Source of the DNA: Heliopora coerulea
Taxonomy: Eukaryota; Cnidaria; Anthozoa; Scleralcyonacea; Helioporidae
Length of the DNA stretch: 64,000 nt
Direction: 5' to 3'
NCBI GenBank assembly: GCA_030142905.1
Contig: JASJOG010000062.1
Location: 982,001 to 1,046,000, forward strand
Under the pieces are notes generated by a model. The model was not told the DNA's origin. It did no database searches and was given only the letters and a program-made list of their open reading frames with translations. This document shows positions 22,139-34,001 of this stretch, piece after piece; the stretch's first letter is position 1; each line of letters begins with the position of its first letter. The position numbers and the translations under genes are program-made.

Positions 22139-25100
22139 GAAAGTGGGCAGTAAGATGCTGTTCTTCTAACAGCTCAATGTTTGATTTTAAAGTATATTTC
22201 CTTCACCAAACATAAACTTAATTCTGTCTTTAGTGATTGTTTGGTATGTGCTGTACTATGGTTAGGTACTTTATCATTTTTGAATTTATTTTTCAGAGCC
22301 TTGAAGTGGTGAGGATGAAAGCCAGAAACAAGTAAAATGCCAGCCCATATCATTGTCAGCTAAATGAACAAGATGGATAATTGCATTAAATTTCCAAGGA
22401 GCTCAATTTAGATTTTGGTTTACTAAATGGGCAAATTGGTTAAATCTGACTGGAAATGCCTCACATTTCAAGTTTTCTTAACTGATAAAATTGGCACACC
22501 ACAGTGAGATATAGCAATTTAGAGTGCAAACTGCTGATACAGGTGCTTTTCGAATTACAATATGTTGACCTTATCAGGCAAAATACAGTACTATCAGTGA
22601 GTAAAATGATTGTGTACAGCAAAAGGCATGACTAAAAGATTCTATGCATGTCATTGCATGTGATCCTAATCCTGATACAAAGCCACACATGCATGGTCAA
22701 TAACTCAGCTTACAATTTGGATCCCAATCAAAAACTCAAATAACAGCCATAATCCTTGAGTGCCAGAATAAGTGACAATACAGTAGTTTAAAAAATTCTG
22801 AACTTTTTCAGTAAAATGCCATGAATTTGGCTTATCTCATTACTGATCTGGTCTTGGTTATTTTTATGAAATTATAAATTGATAACAAGTTTCAAGAAAG
22901 CTGACTGAAGCATTCAACATAAATCATAAAACTATGCACGTAATGATAAGTCTGTAACAGGATTGGAATTCAGGAACTGCACAACAATTCTTGATCATGA
23001 TACTTGATCAATTGTGATTACAATCCACATGAACAGGGTTGAAATTATCATGATCAGAAGTAAGTGTATACAGAACATGGCCTTACCATTATCAGGATTT
23101 AAATGGAGATAGCCTTTGAACATGATCTAAATCCTGATATTTTTTGTCTGTGTACAGTAAATGGGTTGAAATACATACCAAATTGTTCTGGCATGAATAA
23201 AAATATAAATTTTATGTTCTTTCCACACATGATGCAATAATTCCATAATTAGTAATGATGGCATAAGGGGTAACAACTGCAACAAGACTTTGTGAAACAT
23301 TAGTTACTTGTTTACAATTTCAGCCTTCAACAGTTCACTACTTTCTAACAGGTACTGGCTGTACTAAGTACAAATAAGAATTACAGGCAATAATTACAAC
23401 CTTGCTAGTAAAATTTGACAAAATAAGTAAATCATACAGGTGCAGTGTAGTATTTTTAAGACAGTTTGACAATGACTCATAGATTATCATGCTTATAACA
23501 CTTTCATTTGAGTCTTCTTATCTGGTAAACAGGACACATCAGATTTATCAACAGGAAAGGGATCTCCTTCAGTTGATTCAATTTCCACAGATGTAATGCA
23601 ACTACATACATTTAGCATCAAACTGAGTTTATGCTTTTGCACCTTTCTTTCTAAATAAATCTTTAGCATGCACTGTCAGATCTCTCTACACCAGTTCCCT
23701 TCTGAACTGAATCGATTATTTTTATTATCAGTTGAATTTCTAGTACAGTGAGCAATATTTTGAGGTACTCGTCCAAAAGAGTTATCATCAAAAAACTAGT
23801 ATTCCTTTCAACAAACAAATTTGACCAAGATAAAGTGAACACAAGCCCTATTAATAATAATAATAAATTTGGGAATTCTTCACCTTGATAATAGAAGATA
23901 CTCTCAAAAGTTTTTTTCCTTTAATTCCGAGAACATTGTGGGGCACAGAACATTCACATCGGATTGCAAACTTATCAAAACTTTATTGGCCGCTCATGAC
24001 CTCATGTCAAGTCAAATTTCACAACAATATAACTGTCATGCTGTTGCAACTAATACTTTATGATCTTGTTTCCGTATCATTGAATCAGTGCAAGAAACTC
24101 CCAATAAACTAGTAGACCTTTTCACCAGTCATTGGAAGCAAAAGATGCACATCTTTGTTGACATTGACATCCAGCAAATGTTACTATCAAGTAGACAAAT
24201 AACATCAAAGTCAAGGTCAAAACTTTAAATATTTTGTTTCTTAATGACTACCATTTTAATGCCTAAAGTTATCAGAAGCTTTCATGCAGACAAAAAAAGG
24301 AGTTCATTCAGTGAAATTGTAACTCTTTCCAGGCCAGCAGCCTCCAATTAGCAAGTAAAATCAACTGGTGTCTATCTGAGTGAATAACAGAAGATCTGTC
24401 CAGATCTAAAGAAATTACACTTATAAAGACAATTTAAATACTAACAATAAAGTCCCATAATAGGGTGTTTGTGTAACCTGTATCCCTATATTTTTTTCTT
24501 TCAATATCCATGCCCCTTTGCTTGAAACCTTTCATCTCGATAACTTCTGTTTGATATCCTGATATATCTTTTTCAATACAATGTATCCTGTATTCCTGTA
24601 ATTTTTGCTTCTAGTATTTTGTGTGCCTATCCTTCCAAATGATCCTGTATCCCAGTGCCTCCTAATAACAGTAGAGTCTCATTGATCAAATTTAATTTGC
24701 ATACAACAATTTAACCTTTAAATTCTTCTACTACTGTATACTTTTAAATAAAACCACGTAACACTGAGTTTGTAAAATGTAAAACACTTCATTAGTAGTG
24801 CACAAGTTGTTACGTTTTTGAATAAATAGCTAATAGTAATATTCTTTGGTTCAAGTCAACAAAAACAATAAATTATAACTTACATCCTAATAGCTAGTGC
24901 TTAACAGACCCTACACCGAACATAAATACTTTAAATCCTACCACATTTCAAAGTAAGAAAGCATTCATAAACGTTCTTATTTAGCAAACCTTGTTGTTAA
25001 GTAAACAAAGCAGCTTAATATCAGTTATCGATAACCAAAATTAACAGCATTAATTACGGAATTATGAACAACCTGCTAAAAAGATAAGTCTTTTTGACAT

Positions 25101-26620
25101 CAAAGGCTATAAATATGTAAAGAGCGCTAAATAAAAACCTTGGTGTCAGTCCTTCCTGAAATATCCCACGAGTACCTAAATCACATTCATCTTAGCTGCA
25201 GCCTTCGAAAGGTGGTCATGTTACACAACAACACTTTCAAAGTGAAATAAGATAAATAGAAAACAAACGAGAATAAGGAAGATCAAAATAGTTCTCTTCT
25301 GCACTGCCGCAGGTCTCCTTATATCTTTCCAATACCGTCCACTATCAAGTACACAAAAAAACTGCGCGTTTAGGCATCCTAAAATAACTAACAAAAGATT
25401 ACTTAGTCCATTCTTACCTTACACGCAGTATTACAACTTTTCTCTGATTAAACTGACAGTACAAAATCTTTAAAAACAAAAGTATTTCCAGTGGTTCAGT
25501 TTAATTACCATGTCAGCAGAGACCTGAATTACAGGATCACGAGATGAGACCGCGACAAGAGAAGCATTATCACAAATGATACGAAAGGTCGTAAAAGGTC
25601 GATGGGTTTGAAACGTGGTTTCATGGGATACTTGGGATAACTTCAGGATACTCGCAGATAAGAGGAGGTCGAAGTAATTTGCAAACGTTATCTTCTGTAC
25701 GATAAGTGAATCACTGCGAATTTCTTGGATTCTAAGAATTTAGAAGAAATTGTTTTTGAACGTCATCTTGGTTTCCATTCCATTTTTCTACTAACTCAGA
25801 CACCTCAGAGACGAGCGAATATTTTCAATCTGTACGTGGAATATGTTGAAGTAACATTTTTACCAATGACAACGGGCCATTTAATTTACGTGACACCTAC
25901 CTGTCATGGACTGTAATAGCTTTTCTTTCTGCCACCTCATTGAATTTAGTTTGTTGGCTAAAGTTCAAGCTTGCGTGTTTGATACAGACAAAAACAATGT
26001 GGAGTTGAATGATGATGGACAGCCAGAAGCGTACCCGACACATGAGCCTGCAAACTATTTTTTACAAATAAATAAAACAGTGACAGTATTTATGTAGACA
26101 CGAAACAAAAAGCTAATAAATACCCGAAGTTTAAAATCTTTTTTAGTGCAATGAGTTCCATTGGTAAACCCCACTCACTTCAAATCCAACAGCTTTCCCT
26201 GGCGTTAATTCCATAATTCTTATTATAGAAATTTCGGAGGGAGCAACGCTGGACCCCCAGGAGGTCACGACTTCGGTGCGGTCGTTAGGTCTCCCGGGCC
26301 TTCAAATACCTTGACGCAGTAACAGTGCAAGAATGTACCTGGTAATCTTGCGTAATATAATATTCTAGCCAAACCAGGGGGAGCCTAAGTCTACCGAGTT
26401 ATGAGATCGTCATTATTGTTAATATTGCAAATATGGATTTTAGATTTTACCGCTAGGAACAAATTTCCGTAGATGTCAGGCAAGTTCCTGTCCAATTTTT
26501 CACGTACGGTACTTGTATTTAAAAAAAAAAAGAAAAAAAAAAGCATATCGTTTTGTTTATTTTACTAATTTACTATACTAATGACACAAGTCTTCTATTA
26601 CAACTCAAGACTACTGCAAA
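22139..26620. other. Non-coding stretch, no gene recognised
   Basis: About 4.5 kb of AT-rich DNA without an ORF resembling a known protein or an exon with conserved sequence; only short chance frames (for example near 23869-24112 and 25725-26097). Could be intergenic or intron of a gene outside the window. Confidence 0.5.
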
Positions 26621-26997
26621 CAGGGCCGGCCTTAGGAACTGCGAGACCCAATTGGGAACATTTTTGGTGGGGTCCCAGGTTCACAGCCAAGGTCAGTAGA
26701 ATCATAGAAATGTAAATACAGTCTATTATAGACTTTATATCTCTGTGGTAGAATGGAAAGCAATCAAAATGTGCGCTTAAAAAGTGCATGTGAATTAATG
26801 GATCAAATTGATCTAAGCTATATTCTAATATAAAATTGTATACATGTAAGCGTACAAGTAAACAAACAAAATGTGGAGGTCACCTTTGAAAAGTACATAG
26901 TTACAAAATTACTTGTTTTAGTCACTGTGAAATGATTTATTAAAAATATTAATTTTATTTTTTTGTTTAGAAAAAAAACATTCAAAATGAAATTATG

Positions 26998-27033
<36 letters not shown>

Positions 27034-27053
27034 GAATAAGCTTAAAATTCTTG

Positions 27054-27099
27054 GTTGCTACTCAAAGTTTCACGTCTCTTTGGACGATCATCGGACAAC
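27054..27099 (-). ncRNA. Type I hammerhead ribozyme motif
   Basis: Minus-strand order: stem I 5' GUUGU, core CCGAUGA (one change from CUGAUGA), stem II CGUC/GACG with loop CAAAGA, GAAAC, stem III ACU/AGU with loop UUG, cleavage triplet GUA, stem I 3' GCAAC. Hammerheads with very short stem III are known from Penelope-like elements, and this one lies downstream of such a GIY-YIG ORF. U4 to C and a U-U pair at the base of stem II may weaken it. Confidence 0.65.
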
Positions 27100-27183
27100 T
27101 GTCCAGATCCTGATTTGGTCATTCTTTTATATAGTCTCGTACGTCATCAGGTAAAAATAGTCCGGTGATCTCATTGCCGTGCG

Positions 27184-27512
27184 TCAACGGGGCGTGTCAA
27201 TTTTGTTAATGAGGAATTTATTCCTGTGTCGGCATGTTGAGAATATTTCGGTTCGTTTATTTAGTAGGTTCTTTTTGTCGGCTTTCATAATAAACAACTT
27301 CTCTTCCAGACAAAGGTTACATAGCTTTGCTCCACTTTCATATCCTTTTGCGCATTTTAAACTAGACCAGTTAACTGTAAAGTCCTTTCCTTCGTCCTTT
27401 AATCCCAACACGTAATTTGATAAAACGGTCTCGTTCGAGTATTTATGGTCGCGAAATGATTTCGTATGGTTGTTGTAGCGATGTTTGAATGGGTGGGCTG
27501 TCATACCTATAA
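27184..27512 (-). pseudogene. GIY-YIG domain of Penelope-like element, N-truncated
   Basis: Reads IGMTAHPFKHRYNNHTKSFR, then NETVLSNYVLGLKDEGKDFT, CNLCLEEKLFIMKAD and LLNKRTEIFSTCRHRNKF, matching the C-terminal nuclease of Penelope-like retroelements. The frame stays open upstream to 27624, but that part is read through the palindrome and is not native protein. Reverse transcriptase sequence is absent. Confidence 0.8.
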
Positions 27513-27587
27513 CAGGTTCGTCGCTACTCGGAGTTTCATGCACAAGATTGCCTTGTGCATTAAACTCCGAGTAGCGACGAACCTGTT
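27511..27587. repeat. Palindrome, 36-bp arms (Penelope/hammerhead derived)
   Basis: Arms 27511-27546 and 27552-27587 pair with one mismatch around loop ATTGC. Read on minus, the second half holds stem II, GAAAC, ACU(CCG)AGU, GUA and GCGAC, the 3' half of the hammerhead design seen at 27054. The first half is its mirror instead of a CUGAUGA core. Confidence 0.75.
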
Positions 27588-27681
27588 TTAAGAAATCTTC
27601 ATATATATAGCTTTGCTCTACCATCCGGTATTGAGCACTCTATACTACCAAACGCCAATCTTTCCTACACTTGCTCCTTGG

Positions 27682-27713
<32 letters not shown>

Positions 27714-28027
27714 ATAATCCGTTTATGCTTTACAACATAGCGGAAACACACATAACATACATATATACATACACACATATATTTAATTAACATAAAAATT
27801 TAATTCAAGTACAGTAAAAAAAACCCTTCAAAATATAAACAGTATAAACAAACACTACTGACTTTTTAAGAATTCAGAAGAAAATTATAATCGTTGCTGT
27901 TCTCTGAAAAGCCTGCAATGTGGTGTTAGGTGTGTAATGTGTCGCAATGTGTTGTTGTGTGTACTTGACAAGACTAGAGTAGATTACCCTGGGAGCAATT
28001 GGTCCAATTGGCTTAAAGCCGCCCCTG

Positions 28028-28932
28028 AGTGCAACGACAATTTTTTATGCTGCAGTTATAAAGAAGAACATCTCAATGCTGTTTGTGGTTACTCTAATTG
28101 AAATTCAGTTAATCTGGAAAAGAATGGAGTGAATTTTCGCGAATATTTTTCGCTGGAGTTTATTTTTATGGGATCTTATTTTCGCCGATATTTGGAAAAT
28201 CCTCGAAATTCGCGAAAATTAGACATCACAAATATTTCATGCCACTCGACAATGGGCTTCAATAGAAGTCCGGGATTTCTATAATACTTGGTAGGTATAA
28301 TATCTAATCATCCTTGATGGAGTAGTGGAACGTCTGAACCTAGCACCTTTGGAAGTATGACGGCTTTCATTCAAAATTTTAGAAAGGATATGTCCGTTAT
28401 TCCGCGTAACCCTACGACTACACCACTGAGTGTGACATAGTAGGATACACGTTATACTTATTTAGAAATTTAGTCGAATTCAAATCCCTCTACACGTTTT
28501 ACGTTCATTTTGTTTGGCCTAAATAAAGCTAGCTTTTGAAATATGCCATTTGAATCACAAACTAGCAAATGAATATTCTATAACTGGCAAATAACAGCTA
28601 TTTTCCTAAACTCTCTCTCATATGTTGAGCTTCAAAGACGATGATCGGACTGTAAATCTCATAGTTTGGAAAACTGTTAGATGATATTCAGTTGTTAGTA
28701 TGTTGACTCATTTTGGATGATTTATCAGCCAGGCCAGGGCAATACGGGATGCAACAGGCCCGTGACCGAGGAGTCAATGGAAAAGGACAAATGGGTCTAT
28801 TTTCACCCTTTTAAGTTTATCAATCTCATGAATGTTGTTAATATTCTATTTTTCCCATCACTTTTCCTACTACTTCCCCTCACATTTCTGGGACATGGCC
28901 CTCTCCGGCCCCCCTCCCCCAGGTACGGGGCT
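28028..28932. other. Non-coding stretch between mobile elements
   Basis: Nothing recognised beyond AT-rich unique-looking DNA. A 77-codon frame at 28717-28950 has no family resemblance. Confidence 0.4.
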
Positions 28933-29425
28933 GTGGAAACTAGGCTTTGATAGATTGTGCTCGTAAAACTAGCACATTATATGCTACTAGCACTGCTTCC
29001 CTTTTACTGAAATTGTGCCGAGAATTATGCTAGTTTTTTTTAAATTATGCTAATTATACTAAAAAAAGAGCAAAAAAACATATGCTCTTTTATTGTTTCT
29101 TTAAATGGTATACATGGTAACAGAAGTCGTGAAGTTGGTATTACTTAACCTGAACATGTTAAAAGAAATAAAACAGGTATTTGTTTGAAGCAGTTATAAC
29201 TGTTAAAACTGTAACAGCAACTAGTACAAGTAGAGCCAATACTATACTTTTTCGCACTGTTTAACCAACAAGTCTGTCCCTATGGCTTGTTGTACTGTAG
29301 CATAACACTAGCTTGCAGGTAATCTACAAGGACATGATCTTGTAGGTCACTGAAGCATGACGAGAACAGAGAGAATGCTCTCCCAGCTGTAGAAGACGAT
29401 GGCTGCACCAAAAGTACCTATTTGA

Positions 29426-30238
29426 TCACTGCAGACCTCGAGGTAACTCCTCTGCATGGAGGCTCCACCACACGACTTTCTCTTCTTCAGTGGCAACAAC
29501 CACTCCATGTGCTGCAGCAAGGTAGTTTGGGAGCTCCGTAATCAAATCGTTGATTGTTACGTCGTTGTTCAAAAACGGGAAAATGCGAAGAGCTAAGACA
29601 TTGGCTGCTGTTGGCCTTAACCACTGCACAGCTACTGGACAAATTATTCTGGCTACCTTAAATGCCCTGACGATTTCATAAAGTTCCACATTGAATTTAC
29701 GTAGGAACCACTAAATTGCAGGATTAACAGTTGTCTTGGCCCCCTGTTCTAATGCTGCAGCCTGTTCGATAGGGTTTTCTCTTGCGATCGCAGAAGACAC
29801 TGCACGAACATTGGGGAAGTGCGGAGCTTGCCAGGCTTCAGCGACAGTCTGCAATCGCTCATAACAAGAGAAGACAAGCGGGCCATCCCCCTCCAAGTAA
29901 TATGTGGCCTTTACAAACTGCTCATCAATATCAAGAACAGCAGCCAGTTCCAACTGAAGTTTAATCCAACGTTGTTCATCAGACAAAATATTTTGAATCT
30001 GTGCAACAATCTGTGGGGCAATGTTTTCGGCTGCTACCTGTTGAATGAATCCCCTCACATTATAGCTGTGACTGAACATGCGGATCCATAAGTGGCCAAA
30101 TTCCCGAAGTGTCGGAATCTGAAAGTGGTTGCCTACATTGACTAGCGTGTTTGAAAAGCAGACAACACTGAACACCTTTGGAAATATAAACTTGATCCGC
30201 TCCATGGCTGCTTGATTGACACTAGCACCGTCTTTCAT
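29426..30238 (-). pseudogene. hAT transposase fragments
   Basis: Two minus-strand pieces (30238-29711 and 29689-29426) separated by a stop. The first opens KDGASVNQAAMERIKFIFPK, followed by SNTLVNVGNHFQIPTLREF and the SHSYNVRGF region, like the RNase-H-like core of CGGBP1/BED-type hAT transposases. The catalytic residues could not be assigned. Confidence 0.6.
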
Positions 30239-30625
30239 GGCTGCAAGTAATGAGTTGCCTCATACCATGATCGACTGACAGACACTCGTTAGGAACATGG
30301 GCCAAGCCTTCTGCATTAACAGCCTTTTCACAAATGTCAATCTTAGTCAGACGTTGTTGAATGCTCCAGTCGTCGTCAAGAAAAAGGACGATAATGACAA
30401 TTGCTTCCCCTTGCCTTGTACTCCCGTCAAAAATGAGAGAAAGATCTTGGGTATCATGATCACAAGATGGTGAGGCAATTTCTCGCTTCAGTTAGTCTAC
30501 CTCTTTCTTCAGGATGAGTGGAATATACTGCCTCAAGTTGGTGCTATGAGTTAATCGATATCCATGCCAAGTAGGCGTCGAAGTTTGTCCACCTTATAGA
30601 CAGGAACACCGGCCTTTAAAAAGTC

Positions 30626-30890
30626 TTCTCAAACTCATTAATAATTCACGAAGAAAAAACAAAAGAAATACATAATTAATCAGTATTTAGAAATGGAGGA
30701 AGATTACAGTTGAATTTTTCCAACTTTCGGCTGGATTTTCGCCTAAATTACTGGTTCGTTTAGTGTTCTTCCTCCGATTTCTAGATACCTCGAAACTCGT
30801 TAAAAAAACTCGGCTTCGCCTCGTTTTTCAACTCGTTTCTCGGTATCTAAAAATTGGAGGAAGAACACCAACTCGTACTTGAAATATTAC
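30626..30890. repeat. Fold-back/MITE repeat, copy 2 (inside hAT)
   Basis: Opposite-orientation relative of 2394-2684, with the same inner hairpin (TTCTTCCTCCGATTTCTAGA) and outer sequence ending CGTACTTGAAATATTAC. It inserted after the hAT element had settled here. Confidence 0.75.
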
Positions 30891-31059
30891 CTCAAGCACT
30901 TCAACACGAAATGCACATTCGTTCATTGGCAATGTACTGTCCTGTACCTTGAAATATCTCAATAATACTTCTTTCTCTCAATTTTGATATGGAGAGTTTT
31001 TCTCTTCCCGTGTTATGTTACTTCGAAATAATATGGTTCTTTAAAGTGCTTTTCTTTGT

Positions 31060-31308
31060 TCATACACGCTCTTTGCATGCACTGCAAAACAGCTTGCCTT
31101 CTCGTGTGGTGAGATTTTCATTCGGAAATTGTGCTACATGATCATGCAAACTTACATTTTTCGCATCAGATTTTCCACTCTTTCCATATTTCCCTCCAGT
31201 TGATCTCACAGTTCGTTGTCGAGTTATTTCAGCTCTTCCTGGACCACTGACTGTTCCGGTCACTTCGTTTTCGCGCTCTAAATCACTGCCATCAGTGTAA
31301 GTCGCCAT
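31060..31308 (-). pseudogene. BED zinc-finger N-terminus of hAT protein (CGGBP1-like)
   Basis: Starts MATYTDGSDLERENEV. Around VAQFPNENLTTREGKLFCSA the CxxC of a BED/CGGBP1-type finger is visible. A TGA interrupts after CKERV, and the continuing frame (TKKSTLKNHIISK, then a stop before H) holds the expected His ligands. Confidence 0.65.
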
Positions 31309-32316
31309 CGTGGTTGTTAACCCACAGCAGTACAGCGGTACAGTCCGCCGGCTGTGGGTCATCCTCGGTAGGGACTGGTTACGAAACTACAAACATCCCC
31401 ATGTTCTTTGACGCCGATTAAGAGTAAATTCTGATGATAAACTCTTTCAGTATAGAAAAATGACCAATTTAATGCTTCAGAAGAAGCAGAAAACGATAAT
31501 TATGCTAGCAGTACTTTTTTCGGAAAAACCGTGAAAATTGTGCTCATAATTGCAAATTATGCCAAAAATTGTGCTAGCACAATCTATCAAAGCCTAGTGG
31601 AAACGAAAGCTTAGGGATGCGCAAGTGACGAGGACTGTTATCTTTTTCCTTTATAATTGGTAGTTACCAATACTTGAACAGTAAAAATCTTTCCGAAATT
31701 GTTTTTTTCTTCTTGATTTCTCGCCCTATTTTAAAACTGTCGAACGGCCGAACCTGCTTGTTGAATGTTGGAGTTATCGCCAGCTAACTGAAAGTGATAT
31801 TTGGACATGAGTAGCTCATAAATCTGCGTACCTTCGAATGATAAAATGGAATTGAAATGTACAATATAAATTACCAATTTATCACGTACACATGACAGCT
31901 GTGATGGTTCACTTGCTATTTATATTGATCACACGCACTTAGAATCTTGTTTTCTCGTTTTTTACCGGAGTACTAATATCAAACATTTTCTACTCAGAAC
32001 AACCTAAACACTTGGATTGTGAAATTACGCAAGCTTTTTCCGTTGAAGTTAAAAAAGCATACATCTGTTGGATACCCTGGTCGTTATGTCTTCGGCAAGC
32101 ACTCGTCGCATGTATTTTATATTTACTAGAAGCAAAAAGTCAGTGTTGCCCACTGACCTCTAAAATATACCATATTATAGAGATCAGTGTTGTTGCCAGG
32201 TGTACAGTTTTCCCGCCCAGTTGGGCTACTTTTAAAGTGTGGTTGCGGGCTTCGGGCATTGGGCTTGAAGTGAAATTTGCGTGCGCCATTTTTGGCTGAA
32301 ATCAGTGGCGTACCTA

Positions 32317-33344
32317 AGGCACAGAGTAAATAATCCAACCAGAGGTCCAACTCGTGTGAAAATTTGTCTCAAATTTTTATGCGCATGCGCTGGCCGCCAT
32401 GTTCCTGGCAAGTTCCCCCGGCAGTTTTGACCTCATACGAACTTTTGCCATTTATATGTAAACAAAGTGAAATTTGATTGTAGTACTAAACTGGTACATT
32501 GAAATTAGGTACATTGAAAATCGAGGGGTATTTGTTCAGTGAGCTTACAAAATAAAATATACTCCACAATTTACAAATATCGTACGAATGTGTTGACAAC
32601 GCTCAATGGATTCAAACATGTGCTGAATTCTTGTTAATCTTACCACGATTTTAAACAAGTCAAAAACTGTTAAAGTCAAACCGGATGTTCGTGTATAGCC
32701 AACTTTTCGATGGTGCGTAGCAACAATGCAATCTTCATTTAGCAAGTTCGTCAAGGAATTTGCAACTTGCAAGTCAACCGAGAAGCATGTTACCCGAAGG
32801 GCAGACAACGCAACATCAGGTAAAACATGATTCAAGTTATTTCATTTAAGTACCTCACAATAACTTGAATCATGTTTTATCTGATCTTGCGTTGTCCGCC
32901 CAGGTAACATGCTTCTTGGTTGACTTGCAAGTTGCAAATTCCTTGACGAACTTGCTAAATGAAGATTGCATTGTTGCTACGCAACATCGAAAAGTTGGCT
33001 ATACACGAACATCCGGTTTGACTATAAAAGATCAACTGGTATATATGTGCTTGTCAGCAATTTTTTCTCTTGCCTCTTCTGGCCTTGCGATCACACTTAA
33101 GGTCGACGAAGACGGTAAAACCACTTCAATTATGCAAAAATTCAGTTCAGACGAGCACGAAAGTTATACCTACACTCGGCGAGCGCTGGACCACTGACTT
33201 AGAGGACAGACGGCTAGACGCTTGCCAGGAACATGGCGGCGTTTGAATTAATGAGATGCGCGAGGCAACATGCGCGAGGACACAAACATCAAAGCTACCG
33301 ACAGTGAGTTGGACCTCTGGTTGGATTATTTACTCTGTGCCTAA
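32317..33344. mobile_element. Giant fold-back element
   Basis: Outer arms GCACAGAGTAAATAATCCAA.. and the mirror ending at about 33344 (roughly 40 bp). Further in, GCCGCCATGTTCCTGGCAAG near 32391 is mirrored near 33220, and 170-bp inner arms (32666-32838 and 32862-33028) are almost identical inverted copies that give the same protein-like frame on each strand. CTAAG flanks both ends. Confidence 0.7.
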
Positions 33345-33593
33345 GGTATGGCAGGTATGGCACGTGCCCTGGGCGCCACTGAACAGTTTCTATTAAAGTC
33401 AGACAAGCAATCCTCGAATAGATTTGTGGATGATTTCTTTGCCTCTTTAAAAAACCGTCATTCCCAGTGGCGTATGGATGGGGGAGAGGCATGGAGGCGC
33501 ATCGCTCCTGGTAGCACTTCCATTGGGGCGGCAATTTTGCTCTTATTAAAATGGGGGAAAAAATGACAAATCTTCCGAAATACAAACTACCGT

Positions 33594-33672
33594 ATTTAAT
33601 CGAATAAGCGCCGCGGCGCTTATTCAATTTCACGACTTTTTGATGCGGCGCTTATTCGAGTGGTGCTTATTA
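33594..33672. repeat. Hairpin-rich repeat, GAATAAGCGCCGC family
   Basis: ATTCGAATAAGCGCC-like motifs occur in both orientations (GAATAAGCGCCGCGGCGCTTATTC, with a further GCGGCGCTTATTCGA). The ACCGTATTT start resembles the termini of the element at 39254-40111. Confidence 0.45.
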
Positions 33673-34001
33673 AAACTAATTTAAAGAAATGAAGGTCAAA
33701 AGCGTATAGAATGTAATCTTCGGATTTTTTATCAACTGTTTTACAGGGGAAGGGGTGCCAATTTTTGCCGGCGCCACGGGCGACATCTTAGCACGGTACG
33801 CCACTGGCTGGAAATAATAGTCTATCGTTTATCACTGTAGTTATAAATGGTGTCATTTTCCCCGTTGCTTGAAATTCACTTTGATTTTTCTCGTTGCTGT
33901 ACGTCCACAGACTAACTATGACGCTGTGATCAAAAAAAAAATTATTGGCCAATAATCACTCGGCTGCAGGAAGTTATTAAACAATACAGATTTTTTAAAT
34001 A

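Larger units (their letters stand above)
27003..27709 (-). mobile_element. 5'-truncated Penelope-like element in AT microsatellite
   Basis: Bounded by TA repeats at 27003-27028 and 27681-27709. On the minus strand it has, in order, a GTATTGAGCACTCT-containing block (complementary to 27627-27640), a palindrome (27511-27587), a GIY-YIG fragment (27184-27512) and a hammerhead-like motif (27054-27099). Confidence 0.7.
26621..28027. mobile_element. hAT-like non-autonomous element with nested Penelope fragment
   Basis: Ends are CAGGGCCGGCCTTAGG (left) and TTAAAGCCGCCCCTG (right), imperfect inverted repeats. The flanking octamers ACTGCAAA and AGTGCAAC agree at 6 of 8 positions, like an aged hAT target duplication. 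Its middle is occupied by an AT microsatellite split by a Penelope-like fragment. Confidence 0.6.
28941..31596 (-). mobile_element. hAT transposon with BED finger, decayed; exact 8-bp TSD
   Basis: Inverted ends TAGGCTTTGATAGATTGTGC (28941) and the matching complement at 31596, flanked on both sides by GTGGAAAC (28933-28940 and 31597-31604), the 8-bp duplication typical of hAT elements. Minus-strand content: a BED finger start (31060-31308), then transposase pieces (30238-29426). A fold-back repeat has inserted at 30626-30890. Frames are broken by stops, so it is not autonomous. Confidence 0.85.
32304..33811. mobile_element. hAT-like element, split by nested fold-back element
   Basis: Ends CAGTGGCGTACC (32304) and GGTACGCCACTG (33811) are perfect inverted repeats with the usual CAGTGGCG start. 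Flanks GCTGAAAT and GCTGGAAAT resemble a target duplication with one inserted base. No transposase was found. The large inverted repeat at about 32314-33345 lies within. Confidence 0.6.
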
